Origin: Porphyromonas uenonis 60-3
GTDB taxonomy: Bacteria > Bacteroidota > Bacteroidia > Bacteroidales > Porphyromonadaceae
Length of the DNA: 64,000 bases
Assembly: GCF_000174775.1 (NCBI RefSeq)
Contig: NZ_ACLR01000123.1
Span: forward strand, 1 to 64,000
Direction: 5' to 3'
Shown: piece after piece, positions 43,035 through 52,236 of the stretch
Layout: each line of letters begins with the position of its first letter
Numbering within the stretch: position 1 is the stretch's first letter
Made by a program: the position numbers and the translations under genes
The notes under the pieces: model-generated
Seen by the model: the letters and a program-made list of their open reading frames with translations, nothing else
Told to the model about the DNA's origin: nothing
Database searches by the model: none

Positions 43035-45082
43035 CGCTTCAGCTCGGGGTAAGCAATACGTGAGTGATAGATAGTAGCAAGCTTCTCTGCAAAAACCTCC
43101 TTGATCGTCTGGATATCCCTAAAGGTCAGTGGCGTATCGTTGAGCAAGCCATCTGCAACGATCGCATCAATGATCTTATTGACATGGGCTATCAAGGTCT
43201 CCTTGCTCAGATCCTTAAGACTGCGACTACTCGCCTCGATAGCGTCCGCCAGCATCAGGATACCAGTCTCCTTAGTGTTTGGATTAGGACCAGGGTAGGT
43301 AAACTTGTCCGCATCGACCGTTTCGTCAGGATGGTCGTTACAGTACTGAGTGTAGAAATACTTCGTCATACCCCGTCCGTGGTGCATACGGATGAAGTCT
43401 TGGATCGCCTGCGGGAGGTTGTGTTTTTGCGCCATAGCTAGACCGTCCGTCACATGCTTGATGATGACCGCTGCGCTTTCTGTAGGAGTGAGTTGGTCGT
43501 GAGGATTGATCGCACCTTGATTCTCCGTAAAGTATGCCGCATTGCGCATCTTGCCTATGTCGTGGTAGAGAGCACCAGCACGTACTAGTCGAGCGTCCGC
43601 ACCGATAGCCGTAGCCGCTTCACTCGCCAGGAGAGCCACCTGCATCGAGTGCTGGAAGGTGCCAGGTGCCTGCTCCGAGAGCTGTCGAGGCAAAGGCCTA
43701 TTGACATCGCTCAGCTCCACGAGCGTTATGTTTGAGACATAGCCAAAGGCACGCTCGATAAGGTAGATGAGCAGATAGCTAAACATGTTGAAGATCAGGT
43801 TGAAGGAGAAGTAAAGCAGATTGCTCAGATCATTCCCCCCCAGGGCACCCCCCATCATCAGCGAGTAGCTACAAGTCATCACATTGTATATGACGAAGAT
43901 GAGGAAAGTAGCACGGATGATCTGCGCTCGTGAGGAGAGCGACCGAAGGCTAAAGACAGCCACCAGACCAGCGACAAACTGTATCACGACAAACTCCAGC
44001 GGGAATGCTACATAGAGTGCACAGATCAGCACCGTCGTAAGAAAAGCATAGATAGCCGTACGAGACTCAAAGAAGGTACGCACCAGTATCGCCACCGAGA
44101 CAAATGGAATCGCATAGACCCAAGCACCCAGTTCATTGCGAGCGAAGATGATCGTCAGGACCGCATAGATCAGTATCAGTAGCGAGAGGAAGAGCGTATT
44201 CTTGTACTCCTTGACAATCTGCGGCCGGTAGTAAAAGAGGAAGAACCACAACCCCAGTAGTAGCGAGACTATAATAAGGAAGGTACCCACACTCATCGGT
44301 AAGACCTGACGTAGATTGCTATCCTGCTGCTCCTCTGTGACACGGCGCAACGACTGCAAGATATCGTACTGATGCGGGCTAACTATCTCACCCTTGCCAA
44401 TGATGCGCTCACCTTTTTGCACCACGCCCATAGACTTAGACAGGTTGCGCAGCTCATCATCAATCACCTGCTGTGTCTTAGCCTCATTAGGATAGACATT
44501 AACCTCGATATACTTGCTCGGGTCAAACTTACGGACGATTGACTTGCTCATCCCCTGAGGTAGCCTCTCAGTAGCTTGTTGATACGACTCCATAGGAGTC
44601 GAGAAGAGCGTCGTAGGCGTCAGGCGACTCACCTGATCAGCGCTCAGGAGCTTGACCTCCAGCACATCCTCCTGTCTAAGCTTAGAGGCCACCTCCTCCT
44701 CTATGATACCGTTACGATAAAGATCCTTAAGATAGTCACGCATATAGAAGTAGTAAGCATCGTCCGTTACCTCACCGCTCCACTTACTGCTCCAGTCCTC
44801 GTCCCACTTGCGTAGCATCTTACCCCCCACGACAGTATCTATCTGATAGTAAGGCAAGACCGTCTGGCGTGCGCTGTCACGCTCCCGCTGTATCATCTCG
44901 TCCGACTTGTAGATCGGGAAGGTAAAAGGCGCCACCAGCAGCTCATCGCCCGTCCACGGCTTACCCTCCACCACTTGATACTGAAAGGTCTCCTCGTCAT
45001 GTGGTGAGAGTAGCGTGATAACCAGAGCCAGCAGGACAAAGGTCAGCAGGGCATACAGGTGCGTCGTCTTAAACTGTGTCAT
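43031..45082 (-). CDS. 7TM-HD family phosphohydrolase (PgpH-like)
   Basis: 683 residues from ATG 45082 (the open frame extends 95 codons further, but that part lies upstream of the promoter box and looks non-coding). One N-terminal membrane helix (LLTFVLLALVITLL), an external 7TMR-HDED domain with YYQIDTVVGGKM, about seven membrane helices (390-520 of this start), then an HD domain: HSMQVALLASEAA, LYHDIGKM and MHHGRGMTKYFY. PgpH-type members degrade cyclic di-AMP. This role is inferred from the family. It is followed by aroK in the same operon. Confidence 0.9.
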   Translation of the reverse strand: MTQFKTTHLYALLTFVLLALVITLLSPHDEETFQYQVVEGKPWTGDELLVAPFTFPIYKSDEMIQRERDSARQTVLPYYQIDTVVGGKMLRKWDEDWSSKWSGEVTDDAYYFYMRDYLKDLYRNGIIEEEVASKLRQEDVLEVKLLSADQVSRLTPTTLFSTPMESYQQATERLPQGMSKSIVRKFDPSKYIEVNVYPNEAKTQQVIDDELRNLSKSMGVVQKGERIIGKGEIVSPHQYDILQSLRRVTEEQQDSNLRQVLPMSVGTFLIIVSLLLGLWFFLFYYRPQIVKEYKNTLFLSLLILIYAVLTIIFARNELGAWVYAIPFVSVAILVRTFFESRTAIYAFLTTVLICALYVAFPLEFVVIQFVAGLVAVFSLRSLSSRAQIIRATFLIFVIYNVMTCSYSLMMGGALGGNDLSNLLYFSFNLIFNMFSYLLIYLIERAFGYVSNITLVELSDVNRPLPRQLSEQAPGTFQHSMQVALLASEAATAIGADARLVRAGALYHDIGKMRNAAYFTENQGAINPHDQLTPTESAAVIIKHVTDGLAMAQKHNLPQAIQDFIRMHHGRGMTKYFYTQYCNDHPDETVDADKFTYPGPNPNTKETGILMLADAIEASSRSLKDLSKETLIAHVNKIIDAIVADGLLNDTPLTFRDIQTIKEVFAEKLATIYHSRIAYPELKR

Positions 45083-45137
45083 AGTCTTGTGTGCTAATGT
45101 GGAGGGAAGCCAACACTCTTCGTGGCAATATCTACCA

Positions 45138-45164
45138 CAAAGGTACTCATTTATCTGACTGCAA
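45138..45164 (-). promoter_or_regulatory. Promoter of the HD phosphohydrolase-aroK operon
   Basis: Minus-strand TACCTTTG (45138-45145) with a TTG 16 nt upstream (45162-45164). It lies 55 nt before ATG 45082, which decides the start codon. Confidence 0.6.
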
Positions 45165-45329
45165 CGCTCTTTGAGCCGTGACGCTTGCTTGTCAAAAAAG
45201 GGAGCACTAGAGCTACTAGCCACACGAGTAGCCCTTGGTAGGGACGCACGATCTGTGCGTCCGTCCCCGTTACTCGTCTCGAGGCACTCCGACACCCTTC
45301 GAAGACTCCGACACCACACCCTCGAGGAA

Positions 45330-45505
45330 ATCATCCATTTCATCGGGAGGAATTTCTGATTATCCACGGAGGTATCAAAAAATTCATCGGAACTTCGATT
45401 TCTTTCTTCCGAAGTTTCATTTCATTCTTCCGAACTTTTATTTCCCGGTTCCGTGGGGAATTTTCGTTTCCTCGTAAGCTATTGGCAGATTCCTCGCTGG
45501 AGATT
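45330..45505 (-). repeat. Dispersed 170-bp element, copy C (inverted)
   Basis: The only copy in the opposite orientation. Its identical 45-nt core is at 45404-45448. The left end has ATCCACGGAGGT. Confidence 0.75.
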
Positions 45506-45594
45506 ATGTAGAGGGGAAAAAGTCTCGGTTGAATTTTGATGCGGAGTAGGTGCCGTTTTTATGGGAGGTGCGCTGAGTCGTGGCGCACTACAAA

Positions 45595-45632
45595 CGAAGC
45601 CCCACACACCTCGAGAGATGTATGGGGCTTTC
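45595..45632 (-). terminator. Terminator of tsf
   Basis: GAAGCCCCAC/GTATGGGGCTTTC hairpin (8-bp perfect core, 45597-45604 with 45623-45630) just after the tsf stop on the minus strand. The T-tract is weak. Confidence 0.55.
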
Positions 45633-45689
45633 TCAATTAGGCTTCATAGCCTCCCACGGAGGGGCGACTACTTATCCTCAGTATTGGCT

Positions 45690-46514
45690 TTAGTCTTCGT
45701 TCAGATTGACACGCTTGAAGCCTGTAGCTGTCAGCGTCTTAGATGCGGTGTGCAGATAGCTCTGTACATCCATCTTGGGCTCACGTACGAAGGGCTGGTG
45801 TAGGAGTGTATTCTCCTTGTAGAACTTCTGGATGGAGCCCTCTACGATGCGCTCGCAGATAGCCTCTGGCTTGCCACTCTCACGAGCACGATCCATAGCG
45901 ACCTTGCGCTCCTCCTCGAGGACATGAGCTGGTACGTCCTGCTCTGAGACTGAGACAGGATTCATCGATGCTACCTGCATAGCGATCTCACGACCCATCT
46001 CTGCGTCGATAGCCTCGTTGAAGGCAACGATAGCTGCCAGCTTATTGCCGAAGTGGATATAGGATGTGGTGTAGGGAGCCTTGAGGAACTCGTAGTTGCC
46101 TAGCTCCATCTTCTCACCCGTGCTACCGATGCGGTCGGTGATGTGATCTGATACCGCACGACCATCAGCTAGTGGGAGCTTGAGGAGATCCTCCTTGGTG
46201 GCGGGTTGCTCCTTCATAGCTACATCTAGGATCTGCTGTGTGAGGGAGATGTGCCCCTCGTTCTTAGCAACGAAGTCTGTCTCGCACTGGAGAGAGACGA
46301 TGGCTGCAAAGCCCTCGCTATGTGCTGCTAGGACACAACCCTCGGTAGCTTCGCGGTCTGAACGCTTAGCTGCGACAGCCTTACCCTTGGCACGTATGAT
46401 TTCGATAGCCTTCTCAAAGTCACCAGCTGTCTCGTTGAGTGCATTCTTGCAGTCAGAGAGACCTGCGCCAGTCATCTTACGAAGTTTCTTGATATCTTCT
46501 ATTGTTACGCTCAT
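45690..46514 (-). CDS. tsf: Elongation factor Ts
   Basis: 274 residues. The N-terminal UBA-like helix (IKKLRKMTGAGLSDCKNAL) and LQCETDFVAKNEG, the EF-Tu contact motif, are present. It recycles EF-Tu from GDP. It follows rpsB by 11 nt in the usual rpsB-tsf order. Confidence 0.97.
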   Translation of the reverse strand: MSVTIEDIKKLRKMTGAGLSDCKNALNETAGDFEKAIEIIRAKGKAVAAKRSDREATEGCVLAAHSEGFAAIVSLQCETDFVAKNEGHISLTQQILDVAMKEQPATKEDLLKLPLADGRAVSDHITDRIGSTGEKMELGNYEFLKAPYTTSYIHFGNKLAAIVAFNEAIDAEMGREIAMQVASMNPVSVSEQDVPAHVLEEERKVAMDRARESGKPEAICERIVEGSIQKFYKENTLLHQPFVREPKMDVQSYLHTASKTLTATGFKRVNLNED

Positions 46515-46525
46515 GGTGTATCGTA

Positions 46526-47419
46526 TTATTGTTGGTTAGCTGCTTCCTCATTAGCTGGAGCAGTCTCTTCAGCGGTCTGTGCGACCTCCTCTACGGTCTC
46601 GGGAGCCTCCTCGCTACGCTCTTCCTCAGCATTGGCTGGGCGGATACGCTCACGACGAGCGCCTGTGCGCTGGCGACGTCCTGAGGGTGCTAGCTCGGCA
46701 GCCTCCTCGGCCTCTTTCTCAGCCTTGATAGCCTTGTACTCAACCTGACCCTCGTTGATGGCCTGACACATGGCAGAGACGATGAGCTCAATAGCCTGTG
46801 TAGAGTCATCATTAGCTGGGATGACGTAGTCAATATCCCTGGGGTTGGCGTTGGTATCAACGATAGCGAAGACGGGGATACCTAGGCGCTGAGCCTCACG
46901 GATAGCGATATGCTCACGCATGACGTCTACGACGAAGAGTGCGTTGGGCAGACGGTTCATATCCCGGATAGAGCCAAGGTTCTTGTCTAGCTTAGCCTGC
47001 TGGCGGTCTAGCTGTAGGCGCTCACGCTTAGATAGGTTGTTGTAGGTGCCATCCTCACGCATCTTGTCGATCTGCCCCATCTTCTTGACGGCCTTGCGGA
47101 TCGTGGGGAAGTTGGTGAGCATACCTCCTGGCCAACGCTCTGTGACGTAGGGCATCCCTACGCTCTTAGCGAGCTCAGCGATAGGCTCCTTAGCCTGGCG
47201 CTTGGTACCGACGAAGAGGATCTTCTTGCCGGAGCTGGCCATATTCTTGATGATCTCGGCACACTCGTCGATCTTAGCGACTGTCTTGTGCAGGTCGATG
47301 ATGTGGATACCGTTGCGCTCCATGAAGATGTAGGGAGCCATGGCGGGGTTCCACTTGCGTGGCATGTGGCCGAAGTGTGCACCAGCCTCTAGGAGCTGGT
47401 CAAATGATACTAGTGACAT
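46526..47419 (-). CDS. rpsB: 30S ribosomal protein uS2
   Basis: 297 residues from ATG 47419 (MSLVSFDQLLEAGAHFGH); a longer frame to 47464 would add 15 non-homologous residues. RKWNPAMAPYIFMERNGIHI, VGTKRQAKEPI, ERWPGGMLTNF and the final Glu/Ala-rich tail typical of Bacteroidota S2 are visible. The tail is about 60 residues longer than in E. coli. Confidence 0.97.
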   Translation of the reverse strand: MSLVSFDQLLEAGAHFGHMPRKWNPAMAPYIFMERNGIHIIDLHKTVAKIDECAEIIKNMASSGKKILFVGTKRQAKEPIAELAKSVGMPYVTERWPGGMLTNFPTIRKAVKKMGQIDKMREDGTYNNLSKRERLQLDRQQAKLDKNLGSIRDMNRLPNALFVVDVMREHIAIREAQRLGIPVFAIVDTNANPRDIDYVIPANDDSTQAIELIVSAMCQAINEGQVEYKAIKAEKEAEEAAELAPSGRRQRTGARRERIRPANAEEERSEEAPETVEEVAQTAEETAPANEEAANQQ

Positions 47420-47500
47420 AGTAGTCTCAGTGTTTTTTCGTTTACGTTCTTGTGTAATAAGCAATTGCAGGGTAGGGCGTCGGAGGTCTAGCCTTTCTAA

Positions 47501-47528
47501 GGTCTAACTTCTAAAGTCTAATCTCTAG
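47501..47528. repeat. Short CTCTAAY heptamer array (copy upstream of rpsB)
   Basis: GTCTAAC, TTCTAAA, GTCTAAT and CTCTAG units in the 224-bp gap between rpsI and rpsB. Confidence 0.5.
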
Positions 47529-47643
47529 TCCGCCATCGATGCAATTTAGATACTAAACGCGAAAGATCGTGCGGGGTGTGCCGTACCACAGGAGGAGCAC
47601 CAGAATGGATCGTCCACACTGCGAGGGCATACCCCCAGCACCA

Positions 47644-48030
47644 TCAACGCTTGCTGAATTGGAATCTCTTACGAGCCTTAGGACGACCTGGCTTCTTACG
47701 CTCTACGACACGTGGGTCGCGAGTTACGAGACCAGCAGCACGGAGTGCAGCCTTGTCCTCAGGATTGATCTTGATAAGCGCACGAGCGATACCAAGACGA
47801 GCAGCCTCGCTCTGACCCTTGAAGCCACCACCAGCGAGATTGATTCGGATGTCATACTTGTCAGCTACCTCAAGCTTGACGAGAGGCTGCTTGACAATAA
47901 ACTGAAGTACAGAAGAGGGGAAGTAGCTGGCAATATCCTTCTTATTGATTGTGATCTTGCCTGAGCCCTCGGTGAGATATACGCGGGCTACCGCAGCCTT
48001 ACGTCTACCTATAGCATTGATTTGTTCCAT
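47644..48030 (-). CDS. rpsI: 30S ribosomal protein uS9
   Basis: 128 residues. INAIGRRKAAVARVYL at the start, GGGFKGQSEAARLGIARAL in the middle and the basic end RKKPGRPKARKRFQFSKR that reaches the ribosomal P site. Confidence 0.98.
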   Translation of the reverse strand: MEQINAIGRRKAAVARVYLTEGSGKITINKKDIASYFPSSVLQFIVKQPLVKLEVADKYDIRINLAGGGFKGQSEAARLGIARALIKINPEDKAALRAAGLVTRDPRVVERKKPGRPKARKRFQFSKR

Positions 48031-48044
48031 CGTTTACCGCGTAT

Positions 48045-48500
48045 TTATTTATATGAATTGATATCAACCTTACGGGGCTGTACACCCTCCATAGTGTGGT
48101 CGGGACCGTCGAAGACCCGGACGTGCGTCAGCAGCTCAGCACCGAGCTTGTTCTTAGGGAGCATGCCCTTGAGGACCTTCTCAAAGAGCTTGCGAGAGCT
48201 CTTGTTTTGGAAGTCTCTTGGAGAGAACTCTCTCTGACCTCCAGGATAGCCTGAGAAGGTTAGGTAGCTAGGTGTGTCCCACTTATTGCCAGTGAGCTCG
48301 ACCTTGTCGGCATTGATGATGATGACATTGTCGCCACAGTCTGCATGTGGTGTAAAGCAGGGCTTGTACTTGCCACGCAGTATCTTAGCAACAATAGAGC
48401 AGAGACGTCCGAGACGCTGCCCCTCGGCATCTACCACGAGCCACTCCTTCTGAGCTGACTCCTTGGTGGCGGATTGTGTTTTATAGCTTAATGTGTTCAC
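48045..48500 (-). CDS. rplM: 50S ribosomal protein uL13
   Basis: 151 residues. LVVDAEGQRLGRLCSIVAKI, NADKVELTGNKWDTP and MLPKNKLGAELLTHVRVF are typical. It precedes rpsI by 14 nt in the standard rplM-rpsI operon. Confidence 0.98.
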   Translation of the reverse strand: MNTLSYKTQSATKESAQKEWLVVDAEGQRLGRLCSIVAKILRGKYKPCFTPHADCGDNVIIINADKVELTGNKWDTPSYLTFSGYPGGQREFSPRDFQNKSSRKLFEKVLKGMLPKNKLGAELLTHVRVFDGPDHTMEGVQPRKVDINSYK

Positions 48501-48750
48501 GCTAATTGTTTGATTGGGATTAATACAAAAGGAGATCTCCCTAGGCGCAGGCTCCTCGAGCTCCCCGATTAGGACTGATCTTCAAGACGCAGTCGCCCTT
48601 GGGGCTGTCGTAAGGGATCTGTTCACCTGTCGGTAGGCTATCGATGGAGCGTGGACGCACTCCGTATAAACCGACACAGATGCCCGTGCGACGCTCTTGT
48701 GAGGTCAAAAGCTTGCACTGGTTATCTCGTTTCGATAATAATCAGCACCG

Positions 48751-48780
48751 CAAAGGTACAACTATTTTGCAAACTGACAA
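48751..48780 (-). promoter_or_regulatory. Promoter of rplM-rpsI
   Basis: Minus-strand TTG (48778-48780), 19-nt spacer, TACCTTTG (48751-48758): the best match to the Bacteroidota consensus spacing in the window. Confidence 0.7.
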
Positions 48781-48799
48781 TAAACTAGCCCGAAAGAAG

Positions 48800-48851
48800 A
48801 AAGCAACTCTCTAGAGGCTCCGACGAGGGAGCGACTCCTGAGAGTTGCTTT
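48800..48851 (-). terminator. Terminator of ppdK
   Basis: Perfect 12-bp stem (48800-48811 with 48840-48851), 28-nt loop, followed on the minus strand by TTCTTCTTTC. Confidence 0.65.
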
Positions 48852-48891
48852 ACTATATGTATAGCTTAGCGAGTGGGCTCGCCTGCGCTAC

Positions 48892-51621
48892 TTACTTCTT
48901 GTCCTCAACGGCTGCACGAGCTGCTGCGAGGCGTGCGATGGGCACACGGAAGGGTGAGCAGCTGACGTAGTTGAGACCGACACGGTGGCAGAACTCTACG
49001 GATGAGGGATCACCACCATGCTCACCACAGATGCCGAGCTTGATCGTAGGCTTGGCTGAGCGACCCTTTTCGGCACCCATCTGTACCAACTGACCTACAC
49101 CCCTCTGATCTAACTGCTGGAAGGGGTCTACCTTAAGGATCTTCTTATCTAGATAGGTCGGTAAGAATGTATTGACATCGTCACGAGAGTAGCCGAAGGT
49201 CATCTGCGTGAGGTCGTTCGTACCGAAGGAGAAGAAGTCAGCCTCCTTGCCAATCTCGTCAGCCGTTAGTGCTGCGCGTGGTACCTCGATCATAGTTCCT
49301 ACGAGGAAGTCGATACGATCGCCCTGCTCCTTAAAGAGCGCCTCAGCGGTCTCACGGATCACACGTGCCTGCTGCTTGAACTCCTCGACGACACCGACGA
49401 GGGGTATCATAATCTCAGGATGCGTCTCGATGCCCTCCTTCTTGAGCTCCAGACAAGCGCCTAGGATAGCGCGCGTCTGCATCTCGGTGATCTCGGGATA
49501 AGTATTGCCAAGACGACAACCACGGTGTCCGAGCATTGGGTTCAGCTCGTGGAGCTGCTCGACGCGGTCATGGACGACCTTAGGCTCGACGCCCATAGCC
49601 TTTGCGAGCTCTACCTGACCGCTCTCGGTCTGAGGTACGAACTCGTGGAGAGGTGGATCTAGCAGACGAACGGTGACGGGAAGCCCCTTCATCGCACGGA
49701 AGATACCCTTGAAGTCCTCTGTCTGGATCGGTAGGAGCTTTGCCAAAGCCTTGCGACGACCCTCAGTGTCTGTAGCGAGGATCATCTCACGCATTGCCTT
49801 GATCTTGTTGTCCTCAAAGAACATGTGCTCCGTACGGCAGAGACCGATACCGACAGCGCCGAAGGCACGTGCCGTAGCAGCATCGTGAGGCGTATCAGCG
49901 TTGGTACGGACAGCGAGCTTGGAGTGCTTGTCGGCTAGCTCCATGAGCTGGCGGAAGTCAGCGTCCATCTCTGCAGCCTTGGTCTCAACCTGACCCTCGT
50001 AGATCTCACCCGTAGAGCCGTTGATCGAGATGAAGTCTCCCTCGCGAAGGACCTTATCATCGATGGTTACGGTGCGAGCCTTGTAGTCTACGATGAGCCC
50101 ACCAGCACCTGTGATACAGCACTTACCCATACCACGAGCCACAACAGCTGCGTGTGAGGTCATACCGCCACGAGCCGTGAGGATACCCTGAGCCACGCTC
50201 ATACCAGCGAGGTCCTCGGGCGAGGTCTCGATACGTACCATAATCACATTCTTGCCTTGCTCGTGCCAACTAGCAGCGTCATCAGCAAAGAATACGATCT
50301 GTCCTGTAGCTGCGCCTGGAGAAGCGGGCAAACCCTTGCTCAGTACCTTAGCAGACTGTAGCGCCTTCTTGTCAAAGACAGGGTGCAGTAGCTCATCAAG
50401 CTTAGCAGGCTCTACACGTAGTAGCGCCTCCTCCTCAGAGATCTGCTTGTCGCGAAGGAGATCCATAGCGATCTTGACCATCGCCTGACCCGTACGCTTA
50501 CCATTACGTGTCTGGAGGAGCCAAAGCTTGCCCTCCTGTACGGTAAACTCAAGATCCTGCATGTCGTGATAGTGCTCCTCGAGCTTGTGCTGTATCGCAT
50601 TTAGCTCTGCGTAGATATTGGGGAAGGTCTCCTCCATAGAGGGATACTGAGCCTTGCGAGTTGCCTCGTCAATGCCAGCACGCTCAGCCCAGCGGCGAGA
50701 GCCTTCTATTGTAATCTCTTGAGGCGTGCGGATACCAGCAACGACATCCTCACCCTGTGCATTGACGAGGTACTCACCGTTGAAGAGGTTTTCGCCAGTA
50801 GCCGCATCACGAGTGAAAGCCACACCCGTAGCAGATGTGTCGCCCATATTACCGAAGACCATCGCCTGTACGTTGACAGCGGTACCCCAATCATCGGGTA
50901 TCCCCTCCATCTTACGGTAGAGGATCGCACGGTCATTCATCCATGAGCCGAAGACCGCCATGATAGCGCCCCAAAGCTGCTCGTATGGATCTGTGGGGAA
51001 GTCGTGACCCGTAGCCTTCATGACCGCAGCCTTGAAGCGCTTGACTAGGTCCTTGAGGTGGTCCGTGGTGAGCTCGTTGTCGAGCTTGACACCAGCCTCC
51101 TTCTTGACCTCCTCAATGATTGCCTCGAAGGGATCAATATCGTCCTTATTGACAGGCTTCATACCAAGTACGACATCGCCATACATCTGCACGAAGCGGC
51201 GGTAAGAGTCCCAAGCAAAGCGCTCGTTGCCACTCTTGCGAGCCAAGCCATCGACGACCGTATCGTTGAGACCGAGGTTGAGGATCGTGTCCATCATACC
51301 AGGCATCGAAGCTCTACTACCCGAGCGCACTGAGACGAGAAGAGGATTCTCTACATCGCCAAACTTAAAGCCCATGATGGTCTCGATATGCTTGACGGCA
51401 GCCATCAAGTCGTCCTTGAGGTCAGCTACGACAGCCTCACGGCCTCGCTCATAATACTCTGTACACACCTCAGTCGAGATAGTGAATCCTGGAGGAACTG
51501 GCACGCCTATGCGGTTCATCTCCGCTAGGTTAGCACCCTTACCACCGAGTAGATCTCTCATCTGAGCATTACCCTCGGCACTTCCATTGCCAAAGGTGTA
51601 GATTCTCTTCTTGTTCTTCAT
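48892..51621 (-). CDS. ppdK: Pyruvate, phosphate dikinase
   Basis: 909 residues, the usual PPDK length. N-terminal ATP-grasp domain (LLGGKGANLAEMNRIGVPVP; SVRSGSRASMPGMMDTILNLG), the phosphohistidine domain with GGMTSHAAVVARGMGKCC, and the C-terminal TIM barrel (FGTNDLTQMTFGYSRDD; GICGEHGGDP). It interconverts pyruvate, ATP and phosphate with PEP, AMP and pyrophosphate. A long, apparently structured leader (51622-51839) precedes it. Confidence 0.97.
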   Translation of the reverse strand: MKNKKRIYTFGNGSAEGNAQMRDLLGGKGANLAEMNRIGVPVPPGFTISTEVCTEYYERGREAVVADLKDDLMAAVKHIETIMGFKFGDVENPLLVSVRSGSRASMPGMMDTILNLGLNDTVVDGLARKSGNERFAWDSYRRFVQMYGDVVLGMKPVNKDDIDPFEAIIEEVKKEAGVKLDNELTTDHLKDLVKRFKAAVMKATGHDFPTDPYEQLWGAIMAVFGSWMNDRAILYRKMEGIPDDWGTAVNVQAMVFGNMGDTSATGVAFTRDAATGENLFNGEYLVNAQGEDVVAGIRTPQEITIEGSRRWAERAGIDEATRKAQYPSMEETFPNIYAELNAIQHKLEEHYHDMQDLEFTVQEGKLWLLQTRNGKRTGQAMVKIAMDLLRDKQISEEEALLRVEPAKLDELLHPVFDKKALQSAKVLSKGLPASPGAATGQIVFFADDAASWHEQGKNVIMVRIETSPEDLAGMSVAQGILTARGGMTSHAAVVARGMGKCCITGAGGLIVDYKARTVTIDDKVLREGDFISINGSTGEIYEGQVETKAAEMDADFRQLMELADKHSKLAVRTNADTPHDAATARAFGAVGIGLCRTEHMFFEDNKIKAMREMILATDTEGRRKALAKLLPIQTEDFKGIFRAMKGLPVTVRLLDPPLHEFVPQTESGQVELAKAMGVEPKVVHDRVEQLHELNPMLGHRGCRLGNTYPEITEMQTRAILGACLELKKEGIETHPEIMIPLVGVVEEFKQQARVIRETAEALFKEQGDRIDFLVGTMIEVPRAALTADEIGKEADFFSFGTNDLTQMTFGYSRDDVNTFLPTYLDKKILKVDPFQQLDQRGVGQLVQMGAEKGRSAKPTIKLGICGEHGGDPSSVEFCHRVGLNYVSCSPFRVPIARLAAARAAVEDKK

Positions 51622-51847
51622 TGGGGAAATTATATTTGGTATTCTGTTCGTAATTAAGTAAGTGTAAGTAAGTGATTGAGCTGAGCGACCTCCACCACTG
51701 TGGTGGACACCCTAGACTGTCGTCATCTTGCTTAAGACAGACTGTCTCTAGTCTAGAAGACTAGTGAGTAAAGCGAAGATGCATCAGTCGCTCTAACGCC
51801 TCATAGTCTGCAAGGGGGCTACAAGACAACAATACGGTGCAAAGATA
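51622..51847 (-). promoter_or_regulatory. ppdK promoter and multibranched leader RNA
   Basis: A minus-strand TATCTTTG box lies at 51840-51847. The transcript leader (about 210 nt) contains a perfect 7-bp stem pairing 51683-51689 with 51787-51793, which encloses two hairpins: CCACCA/TGGTGG (51692-51706) and CTAGACT/AGTCTAG (51712-51756). The arrangement of one closing stem around two hairpins resembles a multi-helix junction. No known riboswitch consensus was recognised. Confidence 0.45.
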
Positions 51848-51912
51848 GTAAAAATCTCCGTGCCTACGACATTTCATCATTCGCCAATCTCACGTATTGC
51901 CCTCTCCTAAAG

Positions 51913-51946
51913 AAAAAAGGTTGCTAAGACTGATGCCTTAACAACC
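51913..51946 (-). terminator. Terminator of tRNA-His
   Basis: A 10-bp stem with one mismatch (51919-51928 with 51937-51946) followed on the minus strand by six U (51913-51918). It lies downstream of the tRNA. Confidence 0.7.
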
Positions 51947-52028
51947 CTGAAAAACAAAATCGTTGAAGAAGAAAATTGATTGAAGATAAAAGTCGCTAGA
52001 GACTAGAGAGAATAAAACCAGCGACTAG

Positions 52029-52103
52029 GGTGACCAGTGGGATTCGAACCCACGACCCTCAGAACCACAATCTGATGCTCTAACCAGCTGAGCTATGATC
52101 ACC
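52029..52103 (-). tRNA. tRNA-His (GTG anticodon)
   Basis: Minus-strand cloverleaf: acceptor GTGATCA/TGGTCAC plus the extra G-1:C73 pair of tRNA-His, D arm AGCTCAGCTGGTTAGAGC, anticodon GTG within ATTGTGGT, and T arm GTGGGTTCGAATCCCAC. The CCA end is not encoded. The gene stands alone with its own promoter and terminator. Confidence 0.95.
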
Positions 52104-52174
52104 ATCTAGCAACCGTGACAAGAGCGACCACCTCGTCACTCCCGAGAGAAAAGTTCCCTCTCACGTTTGCTGTG

Positions 52175-52205
52175 CAAAGGTACACAATCTTTTTGAATCC
52201 CACAA
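52175..52205 (-). promoter_or_regulatory. Promoter of tRNA-His
   Basis: Minus-strand TTG (52203-52205), 20-nt spacer, TACCTTTG (52175-52182), about 70 nt upstream of the tRNA. Confidence 0.6.
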
Positions 52206-52236
52206 CACCCCCAGCGCAACCTCCCTGCGCATCGGG

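Larger units (their letters stand above)
45083..45689. other. Intergenic region between the HD gene and tsf
   Basis: 607 bases with no protein gene. They contain the minus-strand promoter of the HD gene (45138-45164), the palindromic motif CACTAGAGCTACTAGC (45205-45220, shared with 6238-6253), copy C of the 170-bp element (about 45330-45505) and the tsf terminator (45595-45632). Between them are only short low-complexity stretches. Confidence 0.7.
48501..48891. other. rplM leader and ppdK terminator region
   Basis: The 5' leader of rplM-rpsI runs from about 48745 to 48501, some 245 nt, long enough for autoregulation by L13 or S9, but no known leader motif is recognised. The rplM promoter (48751-48780) and the ppdK terminator (48800-48851) complete the region. 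No protein gene is seen. Confidence 0.6.

Noticed and set aside
45083-45367. N-terminal extension of the HD phosphohydrolase to 45367
   Set aside because: The extension lies upstream of the promoter box at 45138 and has no conserved sequence; the start at 45082 gives the normal first membrane helix.
45235-45477. Recurring peptide [12 protein letters not shown] in frames at about 32.2, 45.4 and 54.8 kb
   Set aside because: It is the translation of the identical 45-nt core of the dispersed element. The surrounding frames differ and are not conserved, so the conservation is at DNA level.
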